Source of the DNA: a virus
Reading direction: 5' to 3' (one strand)
Length of the DNA stretch: 22,798 nucleotides
IMG/VR virus record: IMGVR_UViG_3300047482_000008
Span: 1 to 22,798 of that record
Shown here: one piece after another, positions 1 to 6,303 of the stretch
Position numbering within the stretch: position 1 is the stretch's first letter
How the letters are laid out: every line of letters starts with the position of its first letter
The notes under the pieces: model-generated
Database searches by the model: none
What the model saw: the letters and a program-made list of their open reading frames with translations, nothing else
Told to the model about the DNA's origin: nothing
Program-made: the position numbers and the translations under genes

Positions 1-675
1 CAATCAGATGGAGCAGATGACAGATTTACAATTTCAAGCATAACTTACGGATCTGAAATTGATTTGATTACTGGTCTCAGAATGGGAAGATATTCAACGA
101 AAATGTGTTTCTTCAATCATTCAACTGGTCAGTATGATGAGTATGTTTATAGTATGAAAGACGCATTTGAAGATATGAAGCATCTTGGAAGTCAAGAAGA
201 ACCATCTTTAATCAAAGTTGGCAACAATAAAACTCTGGCAGATTATCCAACTGGAATAATGTCATTCTTGTTAGATCATGAAACTTGGTATAACGATCAA
301 ACTCCAGCATCTCCATATGATAAAGATGGAAGCACCAGTCCTTCTCCATATGCTGATAGACATTTAGAATTTGCTGCTCAGTCAATCGTAAGATATGATA
401 CTTTATCAAATCAGACAGCAACGGCGGTTATTCCTGGCAACTCAAAGATTTGTGCGGGAGATAAGGTAGATATCAGAATTATTAACAAGTTACCATCAGA
501 GACTGCCAAGAAAGATCCTTTTGATCCAGAGAACAGTGGTGTGTATCTTGTCATGGAAGTAACTCACGAATACAATACATTGGTTGGATCAAACGGTAGA
601 TTTACCACAACCCTTCGTCTTGCTAGAGATACTCATGGAATTAAGAACCGAGTATCACAGCATGGCACTAAATAA
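1..675 (+). CDS. Baseplate hub protein, gp27/gpD-like, C-terminal part (5' end outside window)
   Basis: The reading frame is open from base 1 with no start needed, so this is the last 224 residues of a longer protein. The C-terminal third reads as a hub-type beta domain: it contains VYLVMEVTHEYN, then GRFTTTLRLARDTHG. This pattern of a short strand with a His-x-Tyr turn, then a strand ending in arginine-aspartate-threonine, is typical of phage gpD/gp27-like tail hub proteins. In T4, gp27 forms a trimeric torus on which the gp5 spike sits, and the next large gene here is gp5-like, which supports the assignment. The stop codon TAA shares its last base with a possible downstream ATG (TAATG). The family call rests on remembered motif shape and context. 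It could be another baseplate subunit, since the N-terminal domains cannot be seen. Confidence 0.55.
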   Translation, partial: QSDGADDRFTISSITYGSEIDLITGLRMGRYSTKMCFFNHSTGQYDEYVYSMKDAFEDMKHLGSQEEPSLIKVGNNKTLADYPTGIMSFLLDHETWYNDQTPASPYDKDGSTSPSPYADRHLEFAAQSIVRYDTLSNQTATAVIPGNSKICAGDKVDIRIINKLPSETAKKDPFDPENSGVYLVMEVTHEYNTLVGSNGRFTTTLRLARDTHGIKNRVSQHGTK

Positions 676-695
676 TGTATTGGCAGGTAACCAAT

Positions 696-908
696 ATGGA
701 TAGTATTGATCAACATATAGAGAGAGACAAATTAATTCTTGATGATCCACAAACGTCGTCACAATCACGTAGGCACATTGAAGAAGAGTTAGCAGCATTG
801 GAAGCTTACAAACAAAATCATCCAGACAAACATGAAGATCCAACCGCATTGGATCTATTTTGTGATGCTCATCCAGATGCTCCAGAATGTAAAATTTATG
901 ATAGCTGA
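696..908 (+). CDS. Small acidic protein of unknown function between hub genes
   Basis: This encodes 70 residues from ATG 696. I prefer that start because GGCAGG (682-687) sits 8 bases upstream of it. The alternative ATG at 675 overlaps the previous stop (TAATG) and would add seven residues, MYWQVTN. The protein begins MDSIDQHIERDK, continues with a charged predicted helix (RRHIEEELAALEAY), and ends in LDLFCDAHPDAPECKIYD, which carries two cysteines and several aspartates. There is no signal peptide or membrane segment. I cannot assign a function. Its place between a hub gene and the gp5-like gene, five bases before the next ATG, suggests a baseplate assembly factor or small structural component of the same operon. 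The paired Cys in a D/P-rich tail could bind metal, which is inference only. Confidence 0.7.
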   Translation: MDSIDQHIERDKLILDDPQTSSQSRRHIEEELAALEAYKQNHPDKHEDPTALDLFCDAHPDAPECKIYDS

Positions 909-913
909 GTGAT

Positions 914-3766
914 ATGGATCAGGCATTAGCTCAAATATATCCAATTAACAGAATTGGAAGCGATGGTTTTAATTGGTGGGTAGGTCAAGTAGAAGGAACT
1001 GCCGCTGATGAACCAAATAACAAGGGAGGAACTCGCTACAAGGTAAGAATTGTTGGCGAGCATCCACAGAGCTTTGAGTTATTGCCGACTAAGGATTTGC
1101 CATGGTGTAATGTCATGATGCCTGTGAACGTTCCATTCATGCCAGGAAATGAAGGTGGAGCAAACTCACAACTAAAACCAGGATGTTGGGTTGTTGGATT
1201 TTACTTAGATCCAGAAAGACAAAAACCTATCATCATGGGTTCAATTGGTCAAACTCCTGGTGCTACAACGATCGTTAAAAATGCCAGACCAGATGATCTG
1301 CCATTTATAACTGCTATTCCACCAACGGTAAATCCAGCAACAGATGGGCTACCAGCACCAGAAAATCCACAAGGCGGTCAATCATCAGAGACAAATAAAA
1401 GCACTGGTGGATTACCAGACGGTACAATAGGAAAAGATGGTAAACCAAGAGTTCCAGTATCTCCAAGAACAAACGAAGGACCAAATAGAGAAAACTGGTG
1501 CCAAACAGTCGCAGAAAAGTGTTCTAAAGAAGACATCAAAACAAAAGCAACAAGTATTCTTTCTGAGTTATTCAATGAATTGAAGAACAACGGTGGAAAC
1601 ATCGGATCATATCTTATTAACAAATCAACGGGAGTAGTTTATAGCAGTGTTAATATTGTAAGAAGATATATTAACAAATTTTTGAGAGTAATCAACCATT
1701 TCATTGCTAAAGTTAAAGGATTTATTATTGATAAATTGAAAGCAGCAGTCAACGATTTAATCAAGGCATTAATTTATCCATCAGAAGAAGGTAATGTTCT
1801 AACACCAGTAACGCAATGGTTTAACAATCTTCTGAAAGATCTTGGATGTAGAATGGCAGATCTTGGAGATCGTTTGGCGGAGTGGTTAACAAATGTATTG
1901 ATGGATCTTGTCAATCAGATTTATCGTGCTGCTGTTTGTCAGATTGATACACTTGTCAACGGCATTCTTTCTAAGATAAATTCGTTAATGAATGAATTGT
2001 TAGATGCTGTTTTGGGTCCGCTACAAGCAATCTTACAAACAATTGCTGGACCATTAGATATTATTGGCGGAGCAATCAGCTTTGTATTAAACTTGCTTGG
2101 TATCTCTTGTTCTGGTCCAGATCAAACTTGTGCGAAATACAAGCGTGTCTGTGTTGACGGAAGTAAGAAAGAAGGAGAGAATGACGAAGACTTTTTAGAT
2201 GGATTATTGTCCAGTATTGATAATCTATTTCCAGCAACTGGTGCTGACTATACACAATACACATGTGCTGAAGCATATGCTGGTGGTCCATTAGCAATTA
2301 CTACAATTGGTTTTACTGGCGGTGTTCCATTGCCAGGAGGTAGTGGATCTACAACTCAAGCACCAAAAATCAATTATACAATTGATGATATTGAAGTTGA
2401 AGAGGGAGGGGATGCCACATTTACGGTGACGAGATCTGGATACACTGTTGGATCTTCTTCTGTTACATACAAAACTTTAACGAAAGGAACAGCTACACCA
2501 GGAACAGATTATTATTCTGATCAGGGAATTTTAGGATTTGCTCCAAATGAAACAACAAAACAAATCACAATCAAAACATTTTATAATGTTCAATCAGAAA
2601 GTGATGAAGATTTCTTTATTTCCCTTTCATTGAATACACCAACTCCAACTGGAGGAATAAAAACTAACTTTGCTAAGAACATTGGCAGATGTCGTATTGT
2701 TGAAAGAAATATTTTAGAACCAGGAAATCCATATGTACCAAAAGATGTAAACCCAACAGGATCACTTCCTGATGTATTTCCTCCCGATGAAGTTGATATT
2801 CTAACTGATGGTCCTGGAACCAAAGATCCTTCACAATCAAACAGCGAATTAAGTCCTACTTATAAGGTCACTTCAGATAGAAGCACAGTTAAAGAAGGAG
2901 AGTTCGTCATTTATACAATTACCACAACAAATGTACAGAGTGGCACAATTGCTTATTATACATTATCTGGCGATGGTATAACATCAGAAGATATTATTGG
3001 AGGAAATCTTACGGGAAGTTTTGTTATCAATAACAACATTGCCTATGTAACAGTTGGAATAGAAGAAGACAACACACCAGAGGATGAAGAGACATTAACA
3101 TTCACAATCAATGGCACTGGCGCTGCTGTGAGTGTATTAATTCTTCCAAATGATGGAAATGGAGCAAACCTTGAAGATTTTGATACATCAGTTGGCGACA
3201 GTCCAGAAACTGTCTTTACAGGATTTGTAGAACCAACAGTAGATACAAACAAAATTATTACTGATGATAATGGTGGAATTATTGAGATACCAATTGATAA
3301 TTCTGGTTCTCCCTGGGCAGAACCTCCTTATGTGTTCATTGGTGGGGAAGGATTTGGAGCCACTGCTACCGCACTTTTAGATCAAAATGGATTTATTACA
3401 GAAATTCGTGTGAAGTCAAGTGGTTACGGTTATCGTAAAAACTTAGCAACAGATAATGGTGTCCGTTGTATTATTGATGCTTTTACTGTGATTAGACCAG
3501 GCATTGGATATACAAAAACTCCAGATTTGTATGTGAATGGTGAACTTGGTGTTGCCGAAGCATTGCTTGATGACAATGGATTTGTGATCGGAGCAAGAGT
3601 TTTAGACAGAACAAGAACTTTTGATAAATTCCCAGAAATCGTTGTTGTTGGTGGCGGTGGATATGGAGCAAAACTTCTTCCATCTCTTGCTTGCCTAGAT
3701 ACAGAAGCACTATCCACCATTGGTTCTACGAAGATTGGAACTGGACGTTACGTTGATTGCCCATGA
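914..3766 (+). CDS. Baseplate hub/spike protein with gp5-type OB fold and Calx-beta-like domains
   Basis: This 950-residue protein has five visible regions. Residues 10-115 resemble the gp5 N-terminal OB fold: FNWWVGQVEG, RYKVRIVGEHPQ, DLPWCNVMMPVNVP, then GCWVVGFYLDPERQKPIIMG. Residues 130-200 are a Gly/Pro/Asn-rich linker. Residues 207-400 are mostly long hydrophobic or amphipathic helices, flanked by cysteines. Residues 485-600 and 648-746 resemble two Calx-beta domains, with the marks VEEGGDATFTVTR, GTDYY and EDFFISLSL in the first and VKEGEFVIYTI and EDEETLTFTI in the second. Residues 806-935 hold two copies of a Gly-rich ALLDxNGF repeat. No T4-like lysozyme domain is evident, and the C-terminal beta-helical needle is absent. 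The next gene overlaps the stop (ATGA) and may supply the needle. In T4, gp5 is the cell-puncturing spike. The hub assignment is inference from the OB fold and neighbours; the roles of the other domains are unknown. Confidence 0.65.
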   Translation: MDQALAQIYPINRIGSDGFNWWVGQVEGTAADEPNNKGGTRYKVRIVGEHPQSFELLPTKDLPWCNVMMPVNVPFMPGNEGGANSQLKPGCWVVGFYLDPERQKPIIMGSIGQTPGATTIVKNARPDDLPFITAIPPTVNPATDGLPAPENPQGGQSSETNKSTGGLPDGTIGKDGKPRVPVSPRTNEGPNRENWCQTVAEKCSKEDIKTKATSILSELFNELKNNGGNIGSYLINKSTGVVYSSVNIVRRYINKFLRVINHFIAKVKGFIIDKLKAAVNDLIKALIYPSEEGNVLTPVTQWFNNLLKDLGCRMADLGDRLAEWLTNVLMDLVNQIYRAAVCQIDTLVNGILSKINSLMNELLDAVLGPLQAILQTIAGPLDIIGGAISFVLNLLGISCSGPDQTCAKYKRVCVDGSKKEGENDEDFLDGLLSSIDNLFPATGADYTQYTCAEAYAGGPLAITTIGFTGGVPLPGGSGSTTQAPKINYTIDDIEVEEGGDATFTVTRSGYTVGSSSVTYKTLTKGTATPGTDYYSDQGILGFAPNETTKQITIKTFYNVQSESDEDFFISLSLNTPTPTGGIKTNFAKNIGRCRIVERNILEPGNPYVPKDVNPTGSLPDVFPPDEVDILTDGPGTKDPSQSNSELSPTYKVTSDRSTVKEGEFVIYTITTTNVQSGTIAYYTLSGDGITSEDIIGGNLTGSFVINNNIAYVTVGIEEDNTPEDEETLTFTINGTGAAVSVLILPNDGNGANLEDFDTSVGDSPETVFTGFVEPTVDTNKIITDDNGGIIEIPIDNSGSPWAEPPYVFIGGEGFGATATALLDQNGFITEIRVKSSGYGYRKNLATDNGVRCIIDAFTVIRPGIGYTKTPDLYVNGELGVAEALLDDNGFVIGARVLDRTRTFDKFPEIVVVGGGGYGAKLLPSLACLDTEALSTIGSTKIGTGRYVDCP

Positions 3767-4803
3767 CGAATTATTCTTATGCTGCCAGTAAAAGAGTATA
3801 TGATACCTTATACACAAATGGTCCAGCAAAACCAACTACACCAGATGAAACTCAGGAATTAACTGATAAACCAAGATACAACACTTGGTATAAAGGAGCT
3901 CTAACTAGATCTGAAATCTATGAAAGAATGTTTCCTGATGGGCAGACATGTGCTTTGCGTATTGATGGTCCAAGTGATGGATTTATTACATTTGATAATA
4001 CTGGTAGCATTAAGATTGTAACAGGAATTCATGATCCTGAAATTGGTGCTGGTAGTGGCAAATTATCAATCAAAACATACGGTCAGCAACAACAACATCT
4101 TGAAAGAACTGATATTGAATATAGTGCTGGAACTGATGGAGAGGGGCAAGCACTCAACATTATTGCTTATGGTGATGTAATTGAAAGTGCTACTGGAAGT
4201 GAACGGCACATTTACGCACAAAAAATTATTATATCTGCCGCAGAAGAACTTATTTTAGCAGGTCAAACAGTAAAAATACAAGCTAATAATGGTGCTGGTA
4301 GTATTGAATTATACGCTGGAAATGTAGAAAAAGTTACAACAAATGATAAGGAAGTTGTATCTGGTCAAAAGATGACTTTTGGAGCATCCGAAACAACCAA
4401 CTTACAATTTGATCCTCGTGCTTCAGTCAACTGGGTTTCTCCTGGTCATGTGAATTGGAAAATACTTGGAGATTATAAACAGTGGGTTGGTGGAGCATCT
4501 CAACAGGTTGTTGCTGGCGGTAAACCAGTTCCTCCATTGATTAAAGATAGATCAGAAACATATCAAGTTAGCACACTTCTTGGTGGCATTAGATTTACTG
4601 CTGCTACAGAAGATATTACATTTACGGCAACAACCGGTGGATTTTATGGTTATGGCGTTGCTGGTATTGATTTGGCATCTGCTACTGGAGATATTCTGAT
4701 TAGTTCTGGCGCAGGAAGTATTGATATTATTTCTGGAACAGATGTCAATATCACTGCTACAGCAGATGTATCAATCAAAGGTGCTCTGATCCTGCTCAAC
4801 TGA
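3763..4803 (+). CDS. Tail spike/needle protein with beta-helical C-terminus, gp5/VgrG-like
   Basis: This encodes 346 residues from ATG 3763, which overlaps the previous stop as ATGA. A TTG six bases upstream is possible but less likely. The N-terminal part includes PRYNTWYKGALTRSEIYERM. The middle has short alternating beta strands such as HIYAQKIIISAAEELILAG and TVKIQANNGAGSIELYAG. The end is a run of short x-I-x-I strands (GDILISSGAGSIDIISG, then DVNITATADVSIKG) closing with ALILLN. Such short repeats are what the triple-stranded beta-helix of T4 gp5 and VgrG spikes looks like. The neighbour upstream has the gp5 OB fold but no needle, so the two may be the separated halves of a gp5-like spike. 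No PAAR-like tip or enzyme motif is visible. The family is inferred from repeat pattern and context. Confidence 0.55.
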   Translation: MTNYSYAASKRVYDTLYTNGPAKPTTPDETQELTDKPRYNTWYKGALTRSEIYERMFPDGQTCALRIDGPSDGFITFDNTGSIKIVTGIHDPEIGAGSGKLSIKTYGQQQQHLERTDIEYSAGTDGEGQALNIIAYGDVIESATGSERHIYAQKIIISAAEELILAGQTVKIQANNGAGSIELYAGNVEKVTTNDKEVVSGQKMTFGASETTNLQFDPRASVNWVSPGHVNWKILGDYKQWVGGASQQVVAGGKPVPPLIKDRSETYQVSTLLGGIRFTAATEDITFTATTGGFYGYGVAGIDLASATGDILISSGAGSIDIISGTDVNITATADVSIKGALILLN

Positions 4804-4807
4804 CCCC

Positions 4808-4836
4808 TTGACATAACCTCAGAAACCGAGTACAAT
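4808..4836 (+). promoter_or_regulatory. Sigma70-type promoter (early/host-type)
   Basis: TTGACA at 4808-4813 is followed after exactly 17 bases by TACAAT at 4831-4836. Transcription would start near 4843 and lead directly into the ribosome binding site of the 46-residue ORF. It begins five bases after the stop of the spike gene, so it restarts transcription at the boundary of the late structural block. Confidence 0.75.
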
Positions 4837-4868
4837 AACTCTGTCCAAAGTTCAGAGGAAATTAGAGT

Positions 4869-5009
4869 ATGAGTAATCCTAAAAAGCAATGGATTGATAA
4901 GAAAGGTCGTACCTGGGAATGGGAAGAAAGCCCAGAGCTTCGGGCATTTATTGCCCAGCAGAGTGCCAGAAAAGCAACTGTCACACTGCCCTTGACGAAC
5001 GCCCAATAA
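4869..5009 (+). CDS. Small protein of unknown function (46 aa), promoter-proximal
   Basis: The ATG at 4869 is preceded by AGAGGAA (4854-4860) at a spacing of 8 bases, and the mRNA should start about 25 bases upstream from a near-consensus promoter. The protein begins MSNPKKQWIDKKGRTWEWEE, followed by SPELRAFIAQQSARKA. It is short, charged and tryptophan-rich at the N-terminus, with no membrane segment. I do not recognise a family. The strong promoter and ribosome binding site suggest it is truly expressed and early. The second promoter overlaps its last codons, so its 3' end also serves as a regulatory region. Small early phage proteins often modify host enzymes, but nothing in the sequence shows that here. 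Confidence 0.6.
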   Translation: MSNPKKQWIDKKGRTWEWEESPELRAFIAQQSARKATVTLPLTNAQ

Positions 5010-5020
5010 TCGGGTATTAT
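4992..5020 (+). promoter_or_regulatory. Second sigma70-type promoter, inside end of the 46-aa ORF
   Basis: TTGACG at 4992-4997 and TATTAT at 5015-5020 are separated by 17 bases. The predicted start near 5027 lies about 20 bases before the next small ORF and upstream of the first three tRNA genes. The -35 box lies within the last codons of the preceding ORF. Confidence 0.65.
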
Positions 5021-5046
5021 ACATACATACAGAACACCAGAGAACA

Positions 5047-5172
5047 ATGACTACGCTTCCCAACTGGCAGCATCACAGCAAAAAGCAGCAGAAGCGTAGT
5101 CTGAAACCACAGGCGATACGCCAAGCAAAAGCACGTCGTCAGGCGTTAAAGAAAAAACTGTTAAGTATATGA
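5047..5172 (+). CDS. Small highly basic protein of unknown function (41 aa)
   Basis: This ORF runs from ATG 5047 to TGA 5170-5172, with a purine-rich CAGAGAAC just before the start and a good promoter upstream. The product begins MTTLPNWQHHSKKQQKRSLK and continues with Arg, Lys, Gln and Ala to the end (KKKLLSI). About a third of the residues are Lys or Arg and there are essentially no acidic residues, so it could bind nucleic acid. It stops seven bases before tRNA-Ile and probably shares a transcript with the tRNAs. Because it is short, chance cannot be excluded, but the promoter-RBS-ORF order repeats that of the gene before it, which supports a real gene. Confidence 0.5.
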   Translation: MTTLPNWQHHSKKQQKRSLKPQAIRQAKARRQALKKKLLSI

Positions 5173-5179
5173 ACCCCAT

Positions 5180-5251
5180 GGGGGTGTAGCTTAATGGTTA
5201 GAGCGGCCTGCTTATAACGGGTTAGTCTGGGTTCAACTCCCAGCATCCCCA
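5180..5251 (+). tRNA. tRNA-Ile (anticodon UAU)
   Basis: The cloverleaf is complete. The acceptor GGGGGTG pairs with CATCCCC, with one G-U. The D stem is GCTT/GAGC. The anticodon stem GCCTG/CGGGT encloses the loop CTTATAA, and the T arm is CTGGG-TTCAACT-CCCAG. Positions 34-36 read TAT, which decodes AUA. The discriminator is A and CCA is not encoded. UAU is uncommon in bacteria, which usually read AUA with a lysidine-modified CAU tRNA. Confidence 0.85.
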
Positions 5252-5253
5252 TC

Positions 5254-5326
5254 GCTCCTTTAGCAATCTGGTGAATGCACCGAACTCATAATTCGGCTAA
5301 GGTGGGTTCGATCCCCTCAAGGAGCA
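5254..5326 (+). tRNA. tRNA with CAU anticodon (elongator Met or Ile2)
   Basis: The acceptor GCTCCTT/AAGGAGC pairs perfectly. The anticodon stem CCGAA/TTCGG encloses CTCATAA, giving anticodon CAT. The D arm is small (GCA/TGC), and the T arm GTGGG-TTCGATC-CCCTC has one T-T mismatch. The G1-C72 pair makes it an elongator rather than an initiator. CAU tRNAs can be tRNA-Met or, after lysidine modification, tRNA-Ile2, and sequence alone does not settle which. The gap to the previous tRNA is two bases. Confidence 0.85.
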
Positions 5327-5331
5327 CCTAT

Positions 5332-5404
5332 GCCCGTGTAGTCCAACGGCAGAGACAGGGGACTTAAAATCCCTCCAGTGTCGGTTCGAATCCGACCACG
5401 GGTA
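5332..5404 (+). tRNA. tRNA-Leu (anticodon UAA)
   Basis: The acceptor GCCCGTG/CACGGGT has a G-U at the first pair. The D stem is GTC/GAC. The anticodon stem GGGGA/TCCCT encloses CTTAAAA, giving TAA. The T arm is GTCGG-TTCGAAT-CCGAC. The variable region is only five bases, whereas leucine tRNAs normally have a long variable arm. The anticodon call is firm; charging with leucine is inferred from it. Confidence 0.8.
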
Positions 5405-5427
5405 TTCCTGTTAAATAGTAACAGGAA
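5405..5427 (+). terminator. Hairpin after the first tRNA group (possible terminator or processing site)
   Basis: A 9-bp perfect stem TTCCTGTTA/TAACAGGAA with loop AATAG begins right after the tRNA-Leu discriminator base and is followed by ATTTTG. The T-run is short, so intrinsic termination would be weak. It could instead mark the 3' processing end of the tRNA transcript. Confidence 0.45.
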
Positions 5428-5447
5428 ATTTTGAGAGATCAAATGTA

Positions 5448-5729
5448 ATGGCAGTTTTCAGATATACAATCACTCGGAAGCATGTCTTTGTTGACAATGA
5501 ACCCGTTTTGATGTATTATATTGAGAATATTCCGTTCGCATTTGATATATTAGAAGAACAGGAAAAACAAGACAAATGGATCTTGGCAGAAGCAGCACTC
5601 AATCAAGAATATACAATGGACGAAATTTTTCGTTATTCTGACTATCTTATTGCTGAAGAATGCCATCCAGTGTTATTTGAATTGGACTTAGTTAATCCCG
5701 AAGTTTTGCCAGATGAACCAGTTTCTTGA
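5448..5729 (+). CDS. Hypothetical protein upstream of and overlapping cpeT (93 aa)
   Basis: ATG 5448 is preceded by GAGAG (5433-5437). The product starts MAVFRYTITRKHVFVDNEP, is acidic and contains a predicted strand-rich N-terminus and helical middle (FDILEEQEKQDKWILAEAAL). It has no membrane segment or recognisable motif. Its 3' end overlaps the start of the cpeT-like gene by 17 bases, so translation of the two is probably coupled. I do not recognise a family. The position suggests a function linked to, or at least co-expressed with, the bilin lyase, which is inference from neighbourhood only. Confidence 0.65.
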   Translation: MAVFRYTITRKHVFVDNEPVLMYYIENIPFAFDILEEQEKQDKWILAEAALNQEYTMDEIFRYSDYLIAEECHPVLFELDLVNPEVLPDEPVS

Positions 5730-6237
5730 ATATCTTGAAGGCACTTTTGCCAATAAACATCAAGCACAATCTCATCCAACTCGTTATGCTCATATTCGGG
5801 TACAACATCGGAAAATTTCCGATTATCGCTTCTATGGTGAACAAGCTTATAACTATCTTCTAAATAACCCATATCGTCAGTTTGTAATTGATGTAGTGAT
5901 TGAGAAGGGTCAGTTCCGTCTCAAGAATTACGAGATTGAAGATCCAAAACGGTTTGTTGAATGTCAAAATCTTGATCTTATCACAGATGACATCTTGACA
6001 TACCGAGAGGGGTGTGATATTATTATTACGCAGACGGGACCTGAAATGTTTCAAGGTGGCACCTCCACCTGTGAGTGCTGGGTTGATTGGCAGGGTGTAA
6101 AAACCTATGTTCAAAACGAAGTCACTCTCACTAAAACTGAATATCATGTAGTTGATCGTGGTCTTCATGCCGAAACTCATGCTAAAATATGGGGATCTGA
6201 TTGGGGAGCATTTAAATTTGTCAGAATGCCTGAGTAG
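5713..6237 (+). CDS. cpeT: CpeT/CpcT-type phycobiliprotein lyase-like protein
   Basis: The 174 residues match the T-type lyase family in length and key blocks: FLEYLEGTFANKHQA at the N-terminus, RYAHIRV (24-30), EQAYNYLLNNPYR (43-55), KNYEIEDPKRF (71-81), a WVDWQGVKTYV strand pair (123-133), and VVDRGLHAETHAKIWGSDWG (147-164) with AFKFVR at the end. T-type lyases are lipocalin-like beta barrels that bind phycobilins and attach them to phycobiliprotein beta subunits. Phage versions are known auxiliary metabolic genes of marine cyanophages, and some bind bilin without clear transferase activity. The gene overlaps the 93-residue ORF upstream, and its last ten bases are also the first ten of tRNA-Thr. 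I am confident of the family, less of the enzymatic role during infection. Confidence 0.85.
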   Translation: MNQFLEYLEGTFANKHQAQSHPTRYAHIRVQHRKISDYRFYGEQAYNYLLNNPYRQFVIDVVIEKGQFRLKNYEIEDPKRFVECQNLDLITDDILTYREGCDIIITQTGPEMFQGGTSTCECWVDWQGVKTYVQNEVTLTKTEYHVVDRGLHAETHAKIWGSDWGAFKFVRMPE

Positions 6238-6301
6238 CTCAGCTGGATAGAGCAACGGTTTTGTAAACCGTAGGTCGTCGGTTCAAGTCCGACCTTGGGC
6301 T
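6228..6301 (+). tRNA. tRNA-Thr (anticodon UGU), overlapping the end of cpeT
   Basis: The acceptor GCCTGAG/CTTGGGC includes G-U pairs. The D stem GCTC/GAGC pairs. The anticodon stem ACGGT/ACCGT encloses TTTGTAA, giving TGT. The T arm is GTCGG-TTCAAGT-CCGAC and the discriminator is T. The 5' acceptor strand lies inside the last codons of cpeT, and positions 8 to 10 of the tRNA are the cpeT stop codon TAG. Confidence 0.9.
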
Positions 6302-6303
6302 TT

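Noticed and set aside
4650-5063. Minus-strand ORF of 137 codons across the spike gene end and the first small ORFs
   Set aside because: It runs antisense to a clear coding gene and two promoters, has no ribosome binding site or recognisable sequence, and is explained by codon structure of the + strand.
5411-5418. TTAAATAG as a possible late promoter before the 93-residue ORF
   Set aside because: It differs from TATAAATA and is better explained as part of the hairpin at 5405-5427.
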